37,950 bases of DNA from Desulfobacterales bacterium (GTDB lineage: Bacteria; Desulfobacterota; Desulfobacteria; Desulfobacterales; RPRI01). The notes under the pieces were generated by a model. The model made no database searches. It was given only the letters and a program-made list of their open reading frames with translations, and was not told the DNA's origin. The DNA is taken from NCBI GenBank assembly GCA_020052975.1, contig JAGVOC010000148.1, positions 1 through 37,950 on the forward strand, in the 5' to 3' direction. Position 1 is the stretch's first letter, and each line of letters starts with the position of its first letter. Position numbers and translations under genes: made by a program. Of the stretch, positions 8,451-17,784 are shown piece after piece.

Positions 8451-10360
8451 TTGTAACTCCTTTGTGTTAATTTGACATTTTCAAAAACAAGCGGTTCTCT
8501 GTTCAGCAGCGGCTCCTTTTCGTAGCCAGTATATTCCCATGCCGAAACATGGCAAAAGTTTTCATCGTCGCGCATTGCTTCATTATCTTCGGTCTGATAG
8601 CCTTCGTTGAAATGGCCACCGCTTGACTCGTGACGGGCAAGGGCATCTATAACCATCAGCTCCCCGAATTCAAGAAAATCGGCAACGCGCCCGGCCCTTT
8701 CAAGGCTCTGGTTAAAATCACTGCCGGAACCCGGAACAAGAACATTTTTCCAGAATTCCCCTCTCAAATCCCTTATTAGTCCCCGTGCCTTTTCCAGCCC
8801 TGCATCATTCCGGGACATACCGCAGTATTCCCACAAAATATTTCCGAGTTGCCTGTGAAAATCATCAACTGTACGCTTCCCTTTTATGGAAAGAAGCCTT
8901 TTTACCTGGGAATCTATCTGTGCCAGAGACTCATTGAATGCGGGATGTTCGGTTGTTACCTTCTTCTTTGTGTTTCCGGCAAGATATCCGCCTATTGTGT
9001 AAGGTATTATGAAATATCCATCCGCAAGACCCTGCATGAGAGCACTTGCCCCTAAACGGTTTGCTCCGTGATCGGAAAAATTGGCTTCTCCGAGTACAAA
9101 GAGGCCGTCGATTGTGCTCATGAGATTGTAATCAACCCACAGACCGCCCATTGTATAGTGAACTGCCGGATAAATCATCATTGGAGTTTCATATGGATTA
9201 TCCGCTGTTATTTTTTCATACATCTGGAAAAGGTTGCCGTATTTTTTTGCTATCACTTCTTTACCGTCTCTCTTTATTGCATCGGCAAAGTCTAAATAAA
9301 CGGCAAGACCTGTTTCACCAACTCCTTTTCCGGTGTCGCACTGCTCCTTGGCATTGCGGGATGCGACATCTCTTGGGACCAGATTGCCGAAACTCGGGTA
9401 TTTATTTTCAAGATAATAATCTCTTTCCGATTCGGGTACCTGGGAGGGAGAACGCTTGTCTCCCGGCTTTTTGGGAACCCAGACTCGTCCGTCATTTCTT
9501 AAACTTTCACTCATCAGAGTCAGCTTAGACTGGCAGGGGCCATGCACAGGGATGCAGGTAGGATGAATCTGGGTAAAGCAGGGGTTGGCAAAATAAGCCC
9601 CTTTTTTATAAGCCCTGTATGCAGCCGTGACATTGGAGACCATTGCATTGGTAGAGAGGAAAAAAACGTTGGCATAACCACCCGTGGCAAGGACTACGGC
9701 GTCGGCAGCATATTTTTCGATTTCGCCCGTCACCAGATTACGGACAACAATCCCCCTGGCCTGTCCATCGACAACGACCACGTCAAGCATCTCCCTGCGG
9801 GGGTACATGGTGACTTTTCCAGCGGCAATCTGTCTTGACAGGGCGCTGTATGCTCCAAGAAGAAGCTGCTGGCCTGTCTGGCCTCTCGCGTAAAAAGTCC
9901 TTGAAACCTGTGCGCCGCCGAAACTCCTGTTGGCAAGCTGTCCGCCGTATTCTCTGGCGAATGGAACTCCCTGGGCTACACACTGGTCGATAATATTGCC
10001 GCTCAGCTGGGCAAGCCTGTAAACATTTGCTTCCCTTGACCTGAAATCGCCGCCTTTTACAGTATCGTAAAAAAGGCGCCAGTCGCTGTCTCCGTCATTC
10101 TGATAGTTTTTTGAAGCATTGATGCCTCCCTGGGCGGCAATACTGTGGGCCCGCCTCGGGCTGTCCTGAATGCAGAATGTTTTTACATTGTATCCCAGTT
10201 CGGCAAGAGATGCCGATGCGGAGCCGCCTGCGAGACCTGTTCCAACTACAATTATCTCAAATTTTCTCTTATTGGCTGGGTTAATGAGTTTCAGCTCGAA
10301 ACGGTGCCTGTCCCATTTTTCTGCAAGAGGACCTGCCGGTATTTTTGCATCAAGCCTCAT
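8447..10360 (-). CDS. sdhA: Succinate dehydrogenase/fumarate reductase flavoprotein subunit
   Basis: This 637-residue catalytic subunit starts at the ATG at 10360, preceded by AAAGGGA and 13 bp after the sdhC stop; a longer frame to 10411 would overlap sdhC. The Rossmann FAD site is [15 protein letters not shown] (residues 35-49). AHSIAAQGG (71-79) contains the histidine that in relatives covalently holds FAD. Substrate-site signatures include the [10 protein letters not shown] region and [20 protein letters not shown]. At about 640 residues it is longer than E. coli SdhA (588) and fits the Wolinella/Bacteroides-type group. It interconverts succinate and fumarate on the cytoplasmic side of the membrane. 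Confidence 0.96.
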   Translation of the reverse strand: MRLDAKIPAGPLAEKWDRHRFELKLINPANKRKFEIIVVGTGLAGGSASASLAELGYNVKTFCIQDSPRRAHSIAAQGGINASKNYQNDGDSDWRLFYDTVKGGDFRSREANVYRLAQLSGNIIDQCVAQGVPFAREYGGQLANRSFGGAQVSRTFYARGQTGQQLLLGAYSALSRQIAAGKVTMYPRREMLDVVVVDGQARGIVVRNLVTGEIEKYAADAVVLATGGYANVFFLSTNAMVSNVTAAYRAYKKGAYFANPCFTQIHPTCIPVHGPCQSKLTLMSESLRNDGRVWVPKKPGDKRSPSQVPESERDYYLENKYPSFGNLVPRDVASRNAKEQCDTGKGVGETGLAVYLDFADAIKRDGKEVIAKKYGNLFQMYEKITADNPYETPMMIYPAVHYTMGGLWVDYNLMSTIDGLFVLGEANFSDHGANRLGASALMQGLADGYFIIPYTIGGYLAGNTKKKVTTEHPAFNESLAQIDSQVKRLLSIKGKRTVDDFHRQLGNILWEYCGMSRNDAGLEKARGLIRDLRGEFWKNVLVPGSGSDFNQSLERAGRVADFLEFGELMVIDALARHESSGGHFNEGYQTEDNEAMRDDENFCHVSAWEYTGYEKEPLLNREPLVFENVKLTQRSYK

Positions 10361-10373
10361 GGTATTCCCTTTC

Positions 10374-11015
10374 TTAAGTAGTAAGCGAAATAAAAACCGG
10401 TATAAATCCAAAACCGATACCGATCAAAATGCTGAAAGCAATCCCGGCCTTCCGGATTAAAGGCATGTATTTCGGATGGTTTGCGCCAAGTGTCTGAAAT
10501 GCGCTCCATAACCCGTGGCTTACGTGCAGCGCAACAACCATCATTGCAAAAACATAAATGATAATGTAAGCGGTTTTTGAAAATGCATCCGAAACTACCT
10601 GGAATATAGTGGTATCTGTTTTATCTATGAAATGAAAATTTATCAGATGGAGGATGACAAAGGCAATCAGTATTAAACCTGTGTATGGCATTGTTGAAGA
10701 TCCGAGAGTTCTTCCCCCCGCACTTTTGTTTACAGCATATTTTTCCGGCCTTGCGGTAAAATTCTGATAAAAAAGTACAATGCCGGTCAGAACGTGAATT
10801 ATACCAAACAAAAGAAGCCCTGTTTCTGCAACCGTAATAAGCGGTCCAAGCGAATGGAGGTGTTCGGCATATGAATTGAAAGCCTCTTTCCCGGCATAAA
10901 GAGTAAGATTTCCTGCAAGATGGGCTGTAAGAAAAGTGCAGAAAGAAAGGCCTGTTATTGCCATCAGCAGTTTCTTGCCGATGGAACTTGTTATGGTTGT
11001 TATCAGCCAGTTCAT
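10374..11015 (-). CDS. sdhC: Succinate dehydrogenase cytochrome b558 membrane subunit
   Basis: This 213-residue, five-helix membrane anchor belongs to the b558/type-B family. I start at 11015 ([15 protein letters not shown]), preceded by GGAGG at a proper distance. An upstream frame to 11111 runs into the MITE at 11043 and would add 32 hydrophilic residues with no support. Heme-ligand candidates are the histidines in [29 protein letters not shown] and [11 protein letters not shown], which fits a diheme anchor using menaquinone. There is no SdhD, as expected for type B. It is first gene of sdhCAB. The MITE-like element ends 27 bp upstream, so any promoter must lie in or beyond that element. 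Confidence 0.94.
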   Translation of the reverse strand: MNWLITTITSSIGKKLLMAITGLSFCTFLTAHLAGNLTLYAGKEAFNSYAEHLHSLGPLITVAETGLLLFGIIHVLTGIVLFYQNFTARPEKYAVNKSAGGRTLGSSTMPYTGLILIAFVILHLINFHFIDKTDTTIFQVVSDAFSKTAYIIIYVFAMMVVALHVSHGLWSAFQTLGANHPKYMPLIRKAGIAFSILIGIGFGFIPVFISLTT

Positions 11016-11042
11016 CCTAATATTATCCTCCGTTATTGTAAA

Positions 11043-11303
11043 TAGTTTCCATCCGGAAATGGCCCTTTTGAGCGATCTCGGTGTCAATCTGCGGGATTTC
11101 TTGTGCGGCATACATCGCGTATGCCTCCGCGAAATTCCTTGATTTCCTTGAGCTTGCCCAAAATTGCCGATTTCCGGATTAGAACCGAAATAGCGAGCGA
11201 ATCAAAAACAGACCCTATTCCCTACGGTCGAAGATTCCCCGCAGTTTTTTGTGGGGAGCTTCAAACTCACTTGTGTTCAAAATTAGTTTCCGGATGGACA
11301 CTA
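11043..11303. mobile_element. MITE-like element, family C, long copy
   Basis: This is a 261-bp element with 17-bp terminal inverted repeats, TAGTTTCCATCCGGAAA at the left and TTTCCGGATGGACACTA at the right (one mismatch). The first ~130 bp match the copy at 21600-21780 closely. About 80 extra bases then follow that the other copy lacks, including CCCCGCAGTTTTTTGTGGGG. A hairpin at 11107-11125 has arms GGCATAC and GTATGCC around ATCGC. There is no coding capacity for a transposase. It lies immediately upstream of sdhC. Confidence 0.8.
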
Positions 11304-11613
11304 ATTAATATGAATTATTCTTTTGTCATATACAGAATTTCTGGAAAAGGTGAAATAATTATTTCTTAATATCCTTGCTGTCAATAAATTTGTTAAGCCA
11401 CAATTCAAGCCTTTCACGGTATTTATATTAAGCTGCCAATTGTTTTACGAACTCTTTGGAATCAAAAGCAATATTTATTTATTCGTTTGTTTCAGGGCAA
11501 CTTATTATGGGGAACTTATTATTGACATGGAATTCAATTGCCGATATAAAATAATTGTTTTAAAACTGGCAGTTACTATTTCTGTCGCAATATGATTTTT
11601 CGGAGTTGATTCT
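11304..11613. other. AT-rich intergenic stretch upstream of tolQ
   Basis: This is about 310 bp without a credible gene or repeat. It holds the promoter at 11522-11550 and a GGAG ribosome binding site before tolQ. The left half shows nothing I can name. The sdhC and tol operons diverge from this gap. Confidence 0.6.
11522..11550 (+). promoter_or_regulatory. Predicted sigma70-type promoter of the tol operon
   Basis: TTGACA at 11522-11527 is a perfect -35 box. A 17-base spacer separates it from TATAAA at 11545-11550, five of six matches to the -10 consensus. It lies 64 bp upstream of the tolQ start on the right strand. Confidence 0.75.
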
Positions 11614-12345
11614 ATGGCTTCCCAGCACCTCGATTTAATTCATATGATAAGTAATGCGGGACTGGTAGTTCAACTTGTTCTGCTTATTCTGGTTCTTTTT
11701 TCCATCGCATCATGGGCGATTATTTTAATTAAATACATGTATATAAAGAGAGCATTCAGACAATCGGAGCATTTTACCGATTATTTTTGGAAAAGCCGCG
11801 ATTTTTCAGATGCTTATGGAAAAGCAAAGGAATTGGAAGGGAGTCCGATCGCGAGGATATTCCGGATAGGATACCTTGAACTGAAAAAGTTGAGCCAGTC
11901 GGGTGTACCTATAGCTTCTCAGGATTCGGATTCTGAAGAGTTCTCTATAGGCGCCAGATTTGCCGGAACAGATAATGTAAAACGTGCATTACGCCAGGCC
12001 ATAAATACCGAGATATCCCGGCTAAGCCAGATGGTGCCCTTCCTTGCCACTACAGGAAACACAACCCCTTTTATCGGATTGTTTGGTACTGTGTGGGGGA
12101 TTATGAATTCTTTTCACGGAATTGGGCTTAAGGGCTCAGCCACCCTTGCAGTTGTTGCGCCGGGAATATCAGAGGCGCTTGTAGCAACGGCCGCAGGTCT
12201 TGCCGCCGCAATTCCTGCGGTAATTGCATATAATTATTTTACACAGAAGATAAGGACCATAGAGACTGAGCTCTATAGTTTTTCCACCGATTTTCTGAAT
12301 ATAGTTGAACGGGACATTTTAAGGCCAAAGGGGAATAAGAAATGA
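11614..12345 (+). CDS. tolQ: TolQ proton-channel subunit (MotA/TolQ/ExbB family)
   Basis: This 243-residue inner-membrane protein has three membrane spans: about residues 15-38 (VVQLVLLILVLFSIASWAII), about 145-168 (ATTGNTTPFIGLFGTVWGIM) and about 178-205 (ATLAVVAPGISEALVATAAG). The last two are the conserved channel-forming helices that surround TolR. TolQ/TolR use the proton gradient to drive TolA. ExbB is the close alternative, but the following tolR, tolA, tolB, pal and cpoB order settles it as TolQ. A GGAG site precedes the ATG, and the end overlaps tolR by four bases. Confidence 0.95.
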   Translation: MASQHLDLIHMISNAGLVVQLVLLILVLFSIASWAIILIKYMYIKRAFRQSEHFTDYFWKSRDFSDAYGKAKELEGSPIARIFRIGYLELKKLSQSGVPIASQDSDSEEFSIGARFAGTDNVKRALRQAINTEISRLSQMVPFLATTGNTTPFIGLFGTVWGIMNSFHGIGLKGSATLAVVAPGISEALVATAAGLAAAIPAVIAYNYFTQKIRTIETELYSFSTDFLNIVERDILRPKGNKK

Positions 12346-12770
12346 TGGCAGGCGGAGACAAGGACCGTCTCATGTCCGATATAAATGTTACACCCTTTGT
12401 AGATGTAATGCTGGTGCTGCTGATTATTTTCATGGCAACCGCACCCATGATGGTTCAGGGCGTAAACGTTGACCTTCCGGAGGCGACTGTAAAGCCCCTT
12501 GCTTCTGAAAAGGAGCATCTTTTAATTACCCTCGATAAAAGCGGGAAAGTATATATCAACAATTACAATGTTGCGCCTGAATCCTTAGGAAAGAAAATTG
12601 AAAAGATTCTTGAAGGCCATCCCAACCAGGAAGTATACTTGAGGGCCGACAAGAATGTTTCTTACGGCGCGGTTGTTAAAATAATGTCCGAAATCAAGGG
12701 CGCTGGTGTGGAAAAACTTGGCATGGTTACAGAGCCTGTTGAAAGCAAAACAGACGAGCTGAAAAAATAA
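12342..12770 (+). CDS. tolR: TolR proton-channel subunit (ExbD/TolR family)
   Basis: This 142-residue protein has one membrane helix near the N-terminus, DINVTPFVDVMLVLLIIFMA (residues 11-30). Its aspartate in FVDVML is the proton-carrying residue of the family. A periplasmic domain follows, with the typical DLPEA segment and the VYLRADKNVSYGAVVKIM motif. It overlaps tolQ in an ATGA junction, so the two are made in step. The predicted role is stator and force conversion with TolQ at the division septum. Confidence 0.95.
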   Translation: MMAGGDKDRLMSDINVTPFVDVMLVLLIIFMATAPMMVQGVNVDLPEATVKPLASEKEHLLITLDKSGKVYINNYNVAPESLGKKIEKILEGHPNQEVYLRADKNVSYGAVVKIMSEIKGAGVEKLGMVTEPVESKTDELKK

Positions 12771-12774
12771 TAAC

Positions 12775-13698
12775 ATGAAAGAACGCTTTCAAGTTTCCGG
12801 GTATTTGGCTCGGGGAAACGGCATACCATCTAAAACACTGGTTTTAACCTTCGGGATTTCCTTTTTGTGTCATGCCGTGTTAATCGGGGCCATGTTCTTT
12901 TTGCCTGAATACAGAAAACCCGTGGGAAATCCTTTCCCATCCGCGATAAATGTGAGCCTTGTTTCATTTTCTGCAGGGCCGCCCGCAGGAGAAGGTCAGG
13001 TTGCCGGGGCTGCTGCTGCTCAAGCCGAAAGGGCCGGCCTGAGAAAGGAAATACCGGTAATAAAGGTTGCGAAAGCGGAAAAAATATCAAAACCTGCTGT
13101 AAAAGCGGAAAAAATCACAAAGGCTGTCTCTTTGAGTCCTGAAAAAATTCCGGCAAAGAAAGTTGATGCTTCAAGCTTAATAAATAACGCCATTAAAAAC
13201 ATAGAAAAAAAAGTAGATGAATCAAGGTCAACAACAGTAACCAGGGCGATAGACCAGTTAAGAAATCAGGTTGAAAGCTCCGGTAACATAAAAGCTGCGG
13301 GTGTTCCTGGAGGCGGCATAAAAACAAATGCACCGGCTGGTGTACCGGGCGGATTTGGAAGCGGAACCGGAACCGGTGGCGGGACAGGGGGGGCTGCCGG
13401 TGTAATCGATATTTATAAAGCTGAGATTTATTACAGGATACAGCAAAACTGGGCATATTCCGAGCAACTTGGGGGCAGCAATTCTGAACTGATGGCTGTC
13501 CTTGTAATAAAAATCATGCCGGGAGGGGAGATCAGCGACATCTGGTTTGAAAGAAAATCCGGGAACCGCTTTCTTGATGAATCGGCATACAGGGCGGTTC
13601 AAAAATCAAACCCTCTTCCCCAGATTCCTCAGGAATATAACAGGCCATATTACGAAGTTGGTCTTCGATTCGGAGCAGGTGGTCTTAAGCAGAAGTGA
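12775..13698 (+). CDS. tolA: TolA-like energy transducer (TonB/TolA C-terminal domain)
   Basis: This 307-residue protein sits in the tolA position, 4 bp after tolR. It has a single N-terminal membrane helix (VLTFGISFLCHAVLIGAMFF, about residues 23-42) with the histidine that TolA/TonB transducers use to contact TolQ/ExbB. An alanine/lysine-rich helical stretch spans about 75-170. A glycine-rich linker at about 195-215 (GSGTGTGGGTGGAAG) leads into a C-terminal TonB-like domain (IYYRIQQNWAYSEQL ... IKIMPGGEISDIWF). It links inner-membrane TolQR to periplasmic TolB and Pal. TonB is the alternative, but context favours TolA. Confidence 0.9.
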   Translation: MKERFQVSGYLARGNGIPSKTLVLTFGISFLCHAVLIGAMFFLPEYRKPVGNPFPSAINVSLVSFSAGPPAGEGQVAGAAAAQAERAGLRKEIPVIKVAKAEKISKPAVKAEKITKAVSLSPEKIPAKKVDASSLINNAIKNIEKKVDESRSTTVTRAIDQLRNQVESSGNIKAAGVPGGGIKTNAPAGVPGGFGSGTGTGGGTGGAAGVIDIYKAEIYYRIQQNWAYSEQLGGSNSELMAVLVIKIMPGGEISDIWFERKSGNRFLDESAYRAVQKSNPLPQIPQEYNRPYYEVGLRFGAGGLKQK

Positions 13699-13733
13699 GC
13701 TGCCTTAACGTGTAGTATAAAAAGGATCTTTAA

Positions 13734-15062
13734 ATGACAGTTTTTCGGTATGTTATTGTTCTTGTTACGGTTTATATCTCATTTGTTCTGCCAGCAAGCA
13801 GCCTCGCTGGATATGATTATATCGATATAAACAGCCCTTTTTTGAGGAAGATACCGATCGCGGTGCCTGTATTCGGAACAGATAACGCTAATGACACCGG
13901 CATGCAATTGTCAAAGAAAGCTTCCGACATGCTTTCCGGGATGCTCGATTTTACCGGATATTTCAAGATGCTGGACAGGGATAGTTTTATCGAAGATCCT
14001 GCGAAAACAAAATCGGGTGTTTCAAATATATATTTTCCTAACTGGACTGCCGTCGGTGCCGAACTCCTTGTTGCCGGAGATCTTCAGATAAAAGGCGGTG
14101 TTCTTGAAATCGAACTGAGGCTGTTTGATACGATTAAGGCCGGCCAGCTTATCGGCAAGAAGTACAGTGCCGGCGTGAATGACTTAAGGGATGTTATTAA
14201 GCGGTTTTCAGGCGAGATTATTTACTATCTTACCGGGAACAGGGGAATTTTTGACAGCCAAATAGCCTTTGTTTCAAGCGGATCCGGCAATAAGGAAATT
14301 TATATATGCGAATTTGACGGGTCCAATATCAGCCAGTTTACACGCAACAAGGCAATAACTCTTTTCCCCGCGTGGTCATCGGATGGCCGTTGGATTGCTT
14401 ATACCTCCTATATAAAAGGGAAACCCGACCTTTATATCGTAAATGTCGGGGACAGGAGCATGTCTGTTATTGCAAACAAGGGAATAAATATAACGCCGGC
14501 CTGGGTGCCGGGGAAGTTTGAGCTTGCCGCAACCCTTTCATATTCCGGAGACCAGGATATTTATCTCCTGACAGGAACAGGAAAAGAGATAAAAAAGTTG
14601 ACAAATGAGTGGGGAAGTGATGTATCTCCAACATGGTCTCCTGACGGAAAAAAGATGGCCTTTGTTTCCAGCAGGTCTGGAACCCCCCAAATCTATGTAC
14701 AGGATATTGATACCGGGCGTGTTGAAAGAATTACTTTTTATGGCCGGTATAATACCCAGCCAAGCTGGTCACCTAAAGGCGATAAGATAGCATATTCAGG
14801 AATGAACGGTGGAAGGCATAATATTTACGCTATAGGTCTTGACGGAAAGGATCCGGTTCAATTGACCAGCAATGCCGGAGATAACGAATCGCCCTCATGG
14901 TCTCCGGATGGAAGCCTTATCGTATTCAGTTCAACGCGTGAAGGTCCATCCAGAATTTTTGTGATGACGGCATTCGGAACGGATCAAAGGCGTTTGCTCG
15001 CCATTTCCGGTGAGCAGACAAGCCCAAAGTGGTCATCCGGATTAAACAATAAACAACCATAA
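13734..15062 (+). CDS. tolB: Tol-Pal system protein TolB (periplasmic beta-propeller)
   Basis: This 442-residue exported protein has a signal peptide ending near SLAGYDYI (about residue 27). The N-terminal domain (about 30-170) contains IPIAVPVF and the DRDSF segment. A six-bladed propeller follows, with recurrent blade motifs [44 protein letters not shown] and [14 protein letters not shown]. TolB shuttles between TolA and Pal to control Pal mobility at the division site. Length and blade number are standard. It is followed 19 bp later by pal. Confidence 0.96.
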   Translation: MTVFRYVIVLVTVYISFVLPASSLAGYDYIDINSPFLRKIPIAVPVFGTDNANDTGMQLSKKASDMLSGMLDFTGYFKMLDRDSFIEDPAKTKSGVSNIYFPNWTAVGAELLVAGDLQIKGGVLEIELRLFDTIKAGQLIGKKYSAGVNDLRDVIKRFSGEIIYYLTGNRGIFDSQIAFVSSGSGNKEIYICEFDGSNISQFTRNKAITLFPAWSSDGRWIAYTSYIKGKPDLYIVNVGDRSMSVIANKGINITPAWVPGKFELAATLSYSGDQDIYLLTGTGKEIKKLTNEWGSDVSPTWSPDGKKMAFVSSRSGTPQIYVQDIDTGRVERITFYGRYNTQPSWSPKGDKIAYSGMNGGRHNIYAIGLDGKDPVQLTSNAGDNESPSWSPDGSLIVFSSTREGPSRIFVMTAFGTDQRRLLAISGEQTSPKWSSGLNNKQP

Positions 15063-15081
15063 TATTAAACCAAGGAGGTTT

Positions 15082-15681
15082 ATGAAAATGAAGATGAAAA
15101 TGAAGAAAAGTATTTGGATCGTTTTGGCGCTATTATTAGTAATTCCCGGGCTATTATTTACTGCTTCTTGTGGAAAGAAGACTCTTAAGGCTGATATCGA
15201 GACCATGAAGGATAAACCTAAAGAAGCACCCGCGCCTCCCCCGCCGGCTCCTGCTCCGGCTCCTGCTCCGGTTGTTCAAAAGGCTCCAGAGCCTGCGAGA
15301 ACCTCTGCAGAAGAGATAAGGGCAAGGGAAAAAGCCGCTGCCATGCAGGCGCTGATGAACGAGGATGTGTACTTTGATTATGACAGTGCAGCTCTTGCTC
15401 CTGCGGCTCAGGAAGTTCTGAAAAAGAAAGCCGTCTCCCTTGGGAAATATTCCGATGTTTCAATAACGATCGAAGGTCATTGCGATGAGCGCGGAACCAA
15501 TGAATATAACCTTGCACTTGGTGAGAGACGTGCTGAAAGCGCAAAGAATTTTCTCATCGATCTTGGTCTTGCGGCATCACGTTTCAGAACAATCAGTTAT
15601 GGCGAAGAAAAACCCTTTGATACAGGGCATGATGAAGGAGCCTGGGCAAAGAACAGAAGGGCTCACTTTGTAGTGAAATAG
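15082..15681 (+). CDS. pal: Peptidoglycan-associated lipoprotein Pal
   Basis: This 199-residue lipoprotein has an AAGGAGG ribosome binding site directly before its first ATG, consistent with high expression. The lysine-rich N-terminus (three KM repeats) and a hydrophobic core lead to the lipobox-like LFTASC near residue 30. A proline/alanine linker ([16 protein letters not shown]) follows. The OmpA-like domain runs from about residue 95 ([15 protein letters not shown]) to the end, with the peptidoglycan-binding [22 protein letters not shown] and NRRAHF motifs. It anchors the outer membrane to the wall. Confidence 0.96.
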   Translation: MKMKMKMKKSIWIVLALLLVIPGLLFTASCGKKTLKADIETMKDKPKEAPAPPPPAPAPAPAPVVQKAPEPARTSAEEIRAREKAAAMQALMNEDVYFDYDSAALAPAAQEVLKKKAVSLGKYSDVSITIEGHCDERGTNEYNLALGERRAESAKNFLIDLGLAASRFRTISYGEEKPFDTGHDEGAWAKNRRAHFVVK

Positions 15682-15730
15682 TGTGCGCTGTTTTTGCAAA
15701 GGGCATCAGATGTTATGCAAAAATCTCGAT

Positions 15731-15769
15731 ATTTCAGGAGCAGACGGATAGTCCGCCTGCTCCTGAAAT
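15731..15769. promoter_or_regulatory. Long hairpin between pal and cpoB
   Basis: The arms ATTTCAGGAGCAGACGGA and TCCGCCTGCTCCTGAAAT flank the loop TAG and pair over 18 positions with one mismatch (17/18). No T-run follows (ACATTTGTTGC), so it is more likely an RNA stability or processing element, or a partial attenuator, than a full intrinsic terminator. It sits 59 bp before the cpoB start, inside an otherwise tight operon. Confidence 0.75.
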
Positions 15770-15827
15770 ACATTTGTTGCAGTTTGTTATTATCAAGTTA
15801 ACACCCACAATAATTCATCATAATAAT

Positions 15828-16727
15828 ATGAAAAATAAACTCTTTATTGTTCTGATATTAATATCGTTTTTCGGTTTCGGATGCGCTACGCGCAAAGATG
15901 TGGTAACCTTGGATAACCGCATCGGAGAAATGAGGTTGCGTACTGTTACTACCGAGAATGAAATCAGCCAACTCAAGGCTCGGGCTGAGGATATCAAAAT
16001 ACGGGCCGATGAGATAAGCAGGGCAGGGGATGAAAAGGAAAAAAGCTTAAGGGGACAAACTGCCGGGCAGCGTACTGAAATTGAGGCGCTAAAAGAAAAT
16101 ATCCGCGCCTTAAACGGGAGACTTGAGGAGATCGATCACCTGCTGAAGCAAAGGGTTAAAACCCTCGAGGAGTCCGACAGTAAAATTGACGGCAGGATTG
16201 TCCGTATTGAAGAGGAAGCCGGGACATACAGGGCATACAAAGATCGTATTGCGCGGCTTGAACAGTATCTGAGTCTTGAAGCAAAAGAGAAAGCCGGAAC
16301 TCGTACTCCGGCAGTTGCTAAAAAAGATGATCAGAAAGAGATTGCCAAAGAGATTACCGAAGATGAATTATATACATCTGCTTTACAGATATATGATAAG
16401 GGGAATTATTCAACAGCCCGTGAAAAGTTTCAGGAGTTGATCGCAAAATACCCTGAATCTGATAAAGCGGATAATTGTCAGTTCTGGATCGGTGAAAGCT
16501 TCTATCAGGAAAAATGGTATGAAAAAGCCATTCTGGAATATCAGAAGGCAATAGAAAAGTACCCCAAAGGCAACAAGGTTCAGGCTGCATTGTTTAAACA
16601 GGGGCTGTCTTTTTATAATCTCGGGGATAAGCAAAATGCAACCCTCGTGTTAAACGAACTTATACAAAAATATCCAAAATCAAATGAAGCCATAGTTGCC
16701 GCAAAGAAGCTGAAAGGATTTAACTAG
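15828..16727 (+). CDS. cpoB: Tol-Pal associated protein CpoB (YbgF) lipoprotein form
   Basis: I start at 15828, giving 299 residues, because MKNKLFIVLILISFFGFGC is a perfect lipoprotein signal with C19 as the lipidated residue. The frame extends upstream to 15681, but that part crosses the hairpin at 15731 and is not protein-like. Residues 25-165 form a long coiled coil. The C-terminal ~120 residues are tetratricopeptide repeats of the CpoB type (LYTSALQIYDKGNYSTAREK, FWIGESFYQEKWYEKAILEY). In E. coli the protein ties Tol function to septal wall synthesis; that one is periplasmic, whereas here a lipid anchor is predicted, common in deltaproteobacteria. Confidence 0.9.
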   Translation: MKNKLFIVLILISFFGFGCATRKDVVTLDNRIGEMRLRTVTTENEISQLKARAEDIKIRADEISRAGDEKEKSLRGQTAGQRTEIEALKENIRALNGRLEEIDHLLKQRVKTLEESDSKIDGRIVRIEEEAGTYRAYKDRIARLEQYLSLEAKEKAGTRTPAVAKKDDQKEIAKEITEDELYTSALQIYDKGNYSTAREKFQELIAKYPESDKADNCQFWIGESFYQEKWYEKAILEYQKAIEKYPKGNKVQAALFKQGLSFYNLGDKQNATLVLNELIQKYPKSNEAIVAAKKLKGFN

Positions 16728-16757
16728 GCTTGTATTTAAGTCCTTAAAGAGCATAAG

Positions 16758-17267
16758 ATGATAAAAATCATCGGCATAGACCCGGGCCTCTCTTCTACAG
16801 GCGTTGGAATAATAAGGGGTAGAGGGCTTAAAGTCCAGGAATACGCTTTTGGCAGCGTCAATACTTCAAAAAGTCATACCTTGCCTGAACGTCTCAATCA
16901 CATATTCTCAAAACTAAACTCCCTCCTTTCAGATGAAAAACCCGATCTCATGGTTATAGAAGATGTGTTCTCCCTTGAGAAATATCCCAAGTCCGGAATA
17001 AATCTCGGTAAAGTAACCGGCGTTATTCTCCTTTCGGCTTGTCATGCTAATATTCCGGTGATTGAGGTTGCCGTGCGCGAGGTAAAGCATGTTTTGACGG
17101 GTAATGGAAATGCAAGCAAGGAACAGCTCGAGCTGACAGTACGGCGGTTTTTAAGCCTGGTGGACCGAATAAAGCCTTATCATGCTTCAGATGCAATTGC
17201 TCTGGCTCTTTTGGGTTTATTCAGGTATAAAAATGAAAGAATGCTCGGTAAGGGCGGTTCTGATTGA
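16758..17267 (+). CDS. ruvC: Crossover junction endodeoxyribonuclease RuvC
   Basis: This 169-residue Holliday-junction resolvase has the catalytic acidic residues visible: D8 in IIGIDPGLSSTG, E68 in LMVIEDVF, and D145 with H142 in YHASDAIALAL. It cuts four-way junctions in the complex with RuvAB. It begins 30 bp after cpoB, so it may read through from the tol operon. ruvA normally follows directly; here more than 500 bp of stacked repeat elements separate them. Confidence 0.96.
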   Translation: MIKIIGIDPGLSSTGVGIIRGRGLKVQEYAFGSVNTSKSHTLPERLNHIFSKLNSLLSDEKPDLMVIEDVFSLEKYPKSGINLGKVTGVILLSACHANIPVIEVAVREVKHVLTGNGNASKEQLELTVRRFLSLVDRIKPYHASDAIALALLGLFRYKNERMLGKGGSD

Positions 17268-17283
17268 AAAAATAATAATGAAC

Positions 17284-17418
17284 TACCCCGCAGCAGAGCT
17301 GCGAGGTATCTGGAATACAGAATACAGTAGTCAGAAGTCAGAATTTTTTTTGAAGATATTTTAATATCCCTTCTGGATTCTGAATTCTGGATTCTTACCC
17401 CGAAGCAGAGCTTCGAGG
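17284..17418. repeat. Composite palindrome: two related hairpins flanking inverted words
   Basis: A hairpin at 17284-17308 has core arms CCCCGCAGC and GCTGCGAGG around AGA. A second at 17398-17418 has CCCCGAAGC and GCTTCGAGG around AGA. They differ by one base in each arm, and the change keeps the pair (C-G to A-T). Both keep the same single mismatch. Between them are the words GAATACAGAATACAGTAGTC / AGAAGTCAGAAT and their inverse ATTCTGAATTCTGGATTCT. A degraded relative of the hairpin (GTAGCTTGCTGCGGGG) is at about 26491-26507. Confidence 0.7.
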
Positions 17419-17447
17419 AATTCTTTTGATTAAAATGTTACAAAGGA

Positions 17448-17606
17448 TTGATGGATTCGTAAAAAGTCCATCAACAGGCCGAGGGCGAGTAAGCCCCGGC
17501 CTGGGGTGAGGGTGGAACCGCTTGAATTTACTTCAAGCGGCGGGAGAGGGGAAGCCCTTTCCCGCCAAGTAAAAAGTCGTTTTATGACTTTTTACGAAGA
17601 TATCAA
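17448..17606. repeat. TIR element with GC-rich three-hairpin interior (family F)
   Basis: The ends TTCGTAAAAAGTC (17456-17468) and GACTTTTTACGAA (17586-17598) are perfectly inverted and are the same ends as family A. The interior is unrelated to A and holds three palindromes: AGGCCGAGGG...CCCCGGCCT, a perfect 9-bp stem CCGCTTGAATTTACTTCAAGCGG (split CCGCTTGAA/TTCAAGCGG), and GGCGGGA...TCCCGCC. It ends right where copy A2 begins. Confidence 0.75.
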
Positions 17607-17609
17607 GGA

Positions 17610-17767
17610 TTGATGCACTCGCAAAAAGTCGAAATTCAGACGGCAAAGTAAAAAGCTCGTTATGCAAGGCACACAAATCTTGAGGAATGAAGCGTACTTG
17701 CTGGTACGCTGCAATGACGAACGATTAAGTGCAACACAGCAGAATGACTTTTTACGAAGCCGCCAAG
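17610..17767 (-). repeat. Family A TIR repeat, copy 2 (inverted)
   Basis: This copy lies in reverse orientation, from TTGATGCACTCGCAAAAAG to GACTTTTTACGAAGCCGCC. The hairpin at 17691-17710 has arms AGCGTAC and GTACGCT with loop TTGCTG. It abuts the family F element at left and ends 17 bp before the ruvA start codon. Its terminus AAGGAT is followed by GGAGAAG, which serves ruvA. Confidence 0.85.
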
Positions 17768-17784
17768 GATCGGAGAAGAACTTA

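Noticed and set aside
9151..9528. Antisense frame of 125 codons inside sdhA
   Set aside because: It is a shadow of a highly conserved gene; no start signal and no protein-like pattern.
11016..11111. Longer SdhC with a 32-residue N-terminal addition
   Set aside because: The added part is encoded by the MITE end and lies upstream of a good ribosome binding site for the ATG at 11015.
15681..15827. Extended start for CpoB
   Set aside because: The extension crosses the 18-bp hairpin, and a complete lipoprotein signal starts at 15828.
17662..17784. N-terminal extension of RuvA in the same frame
   Set aside because: The extension is translated repeat A2; the ATG at 17785 has its own ribosome binding site and starts the normal RuvA sequence.
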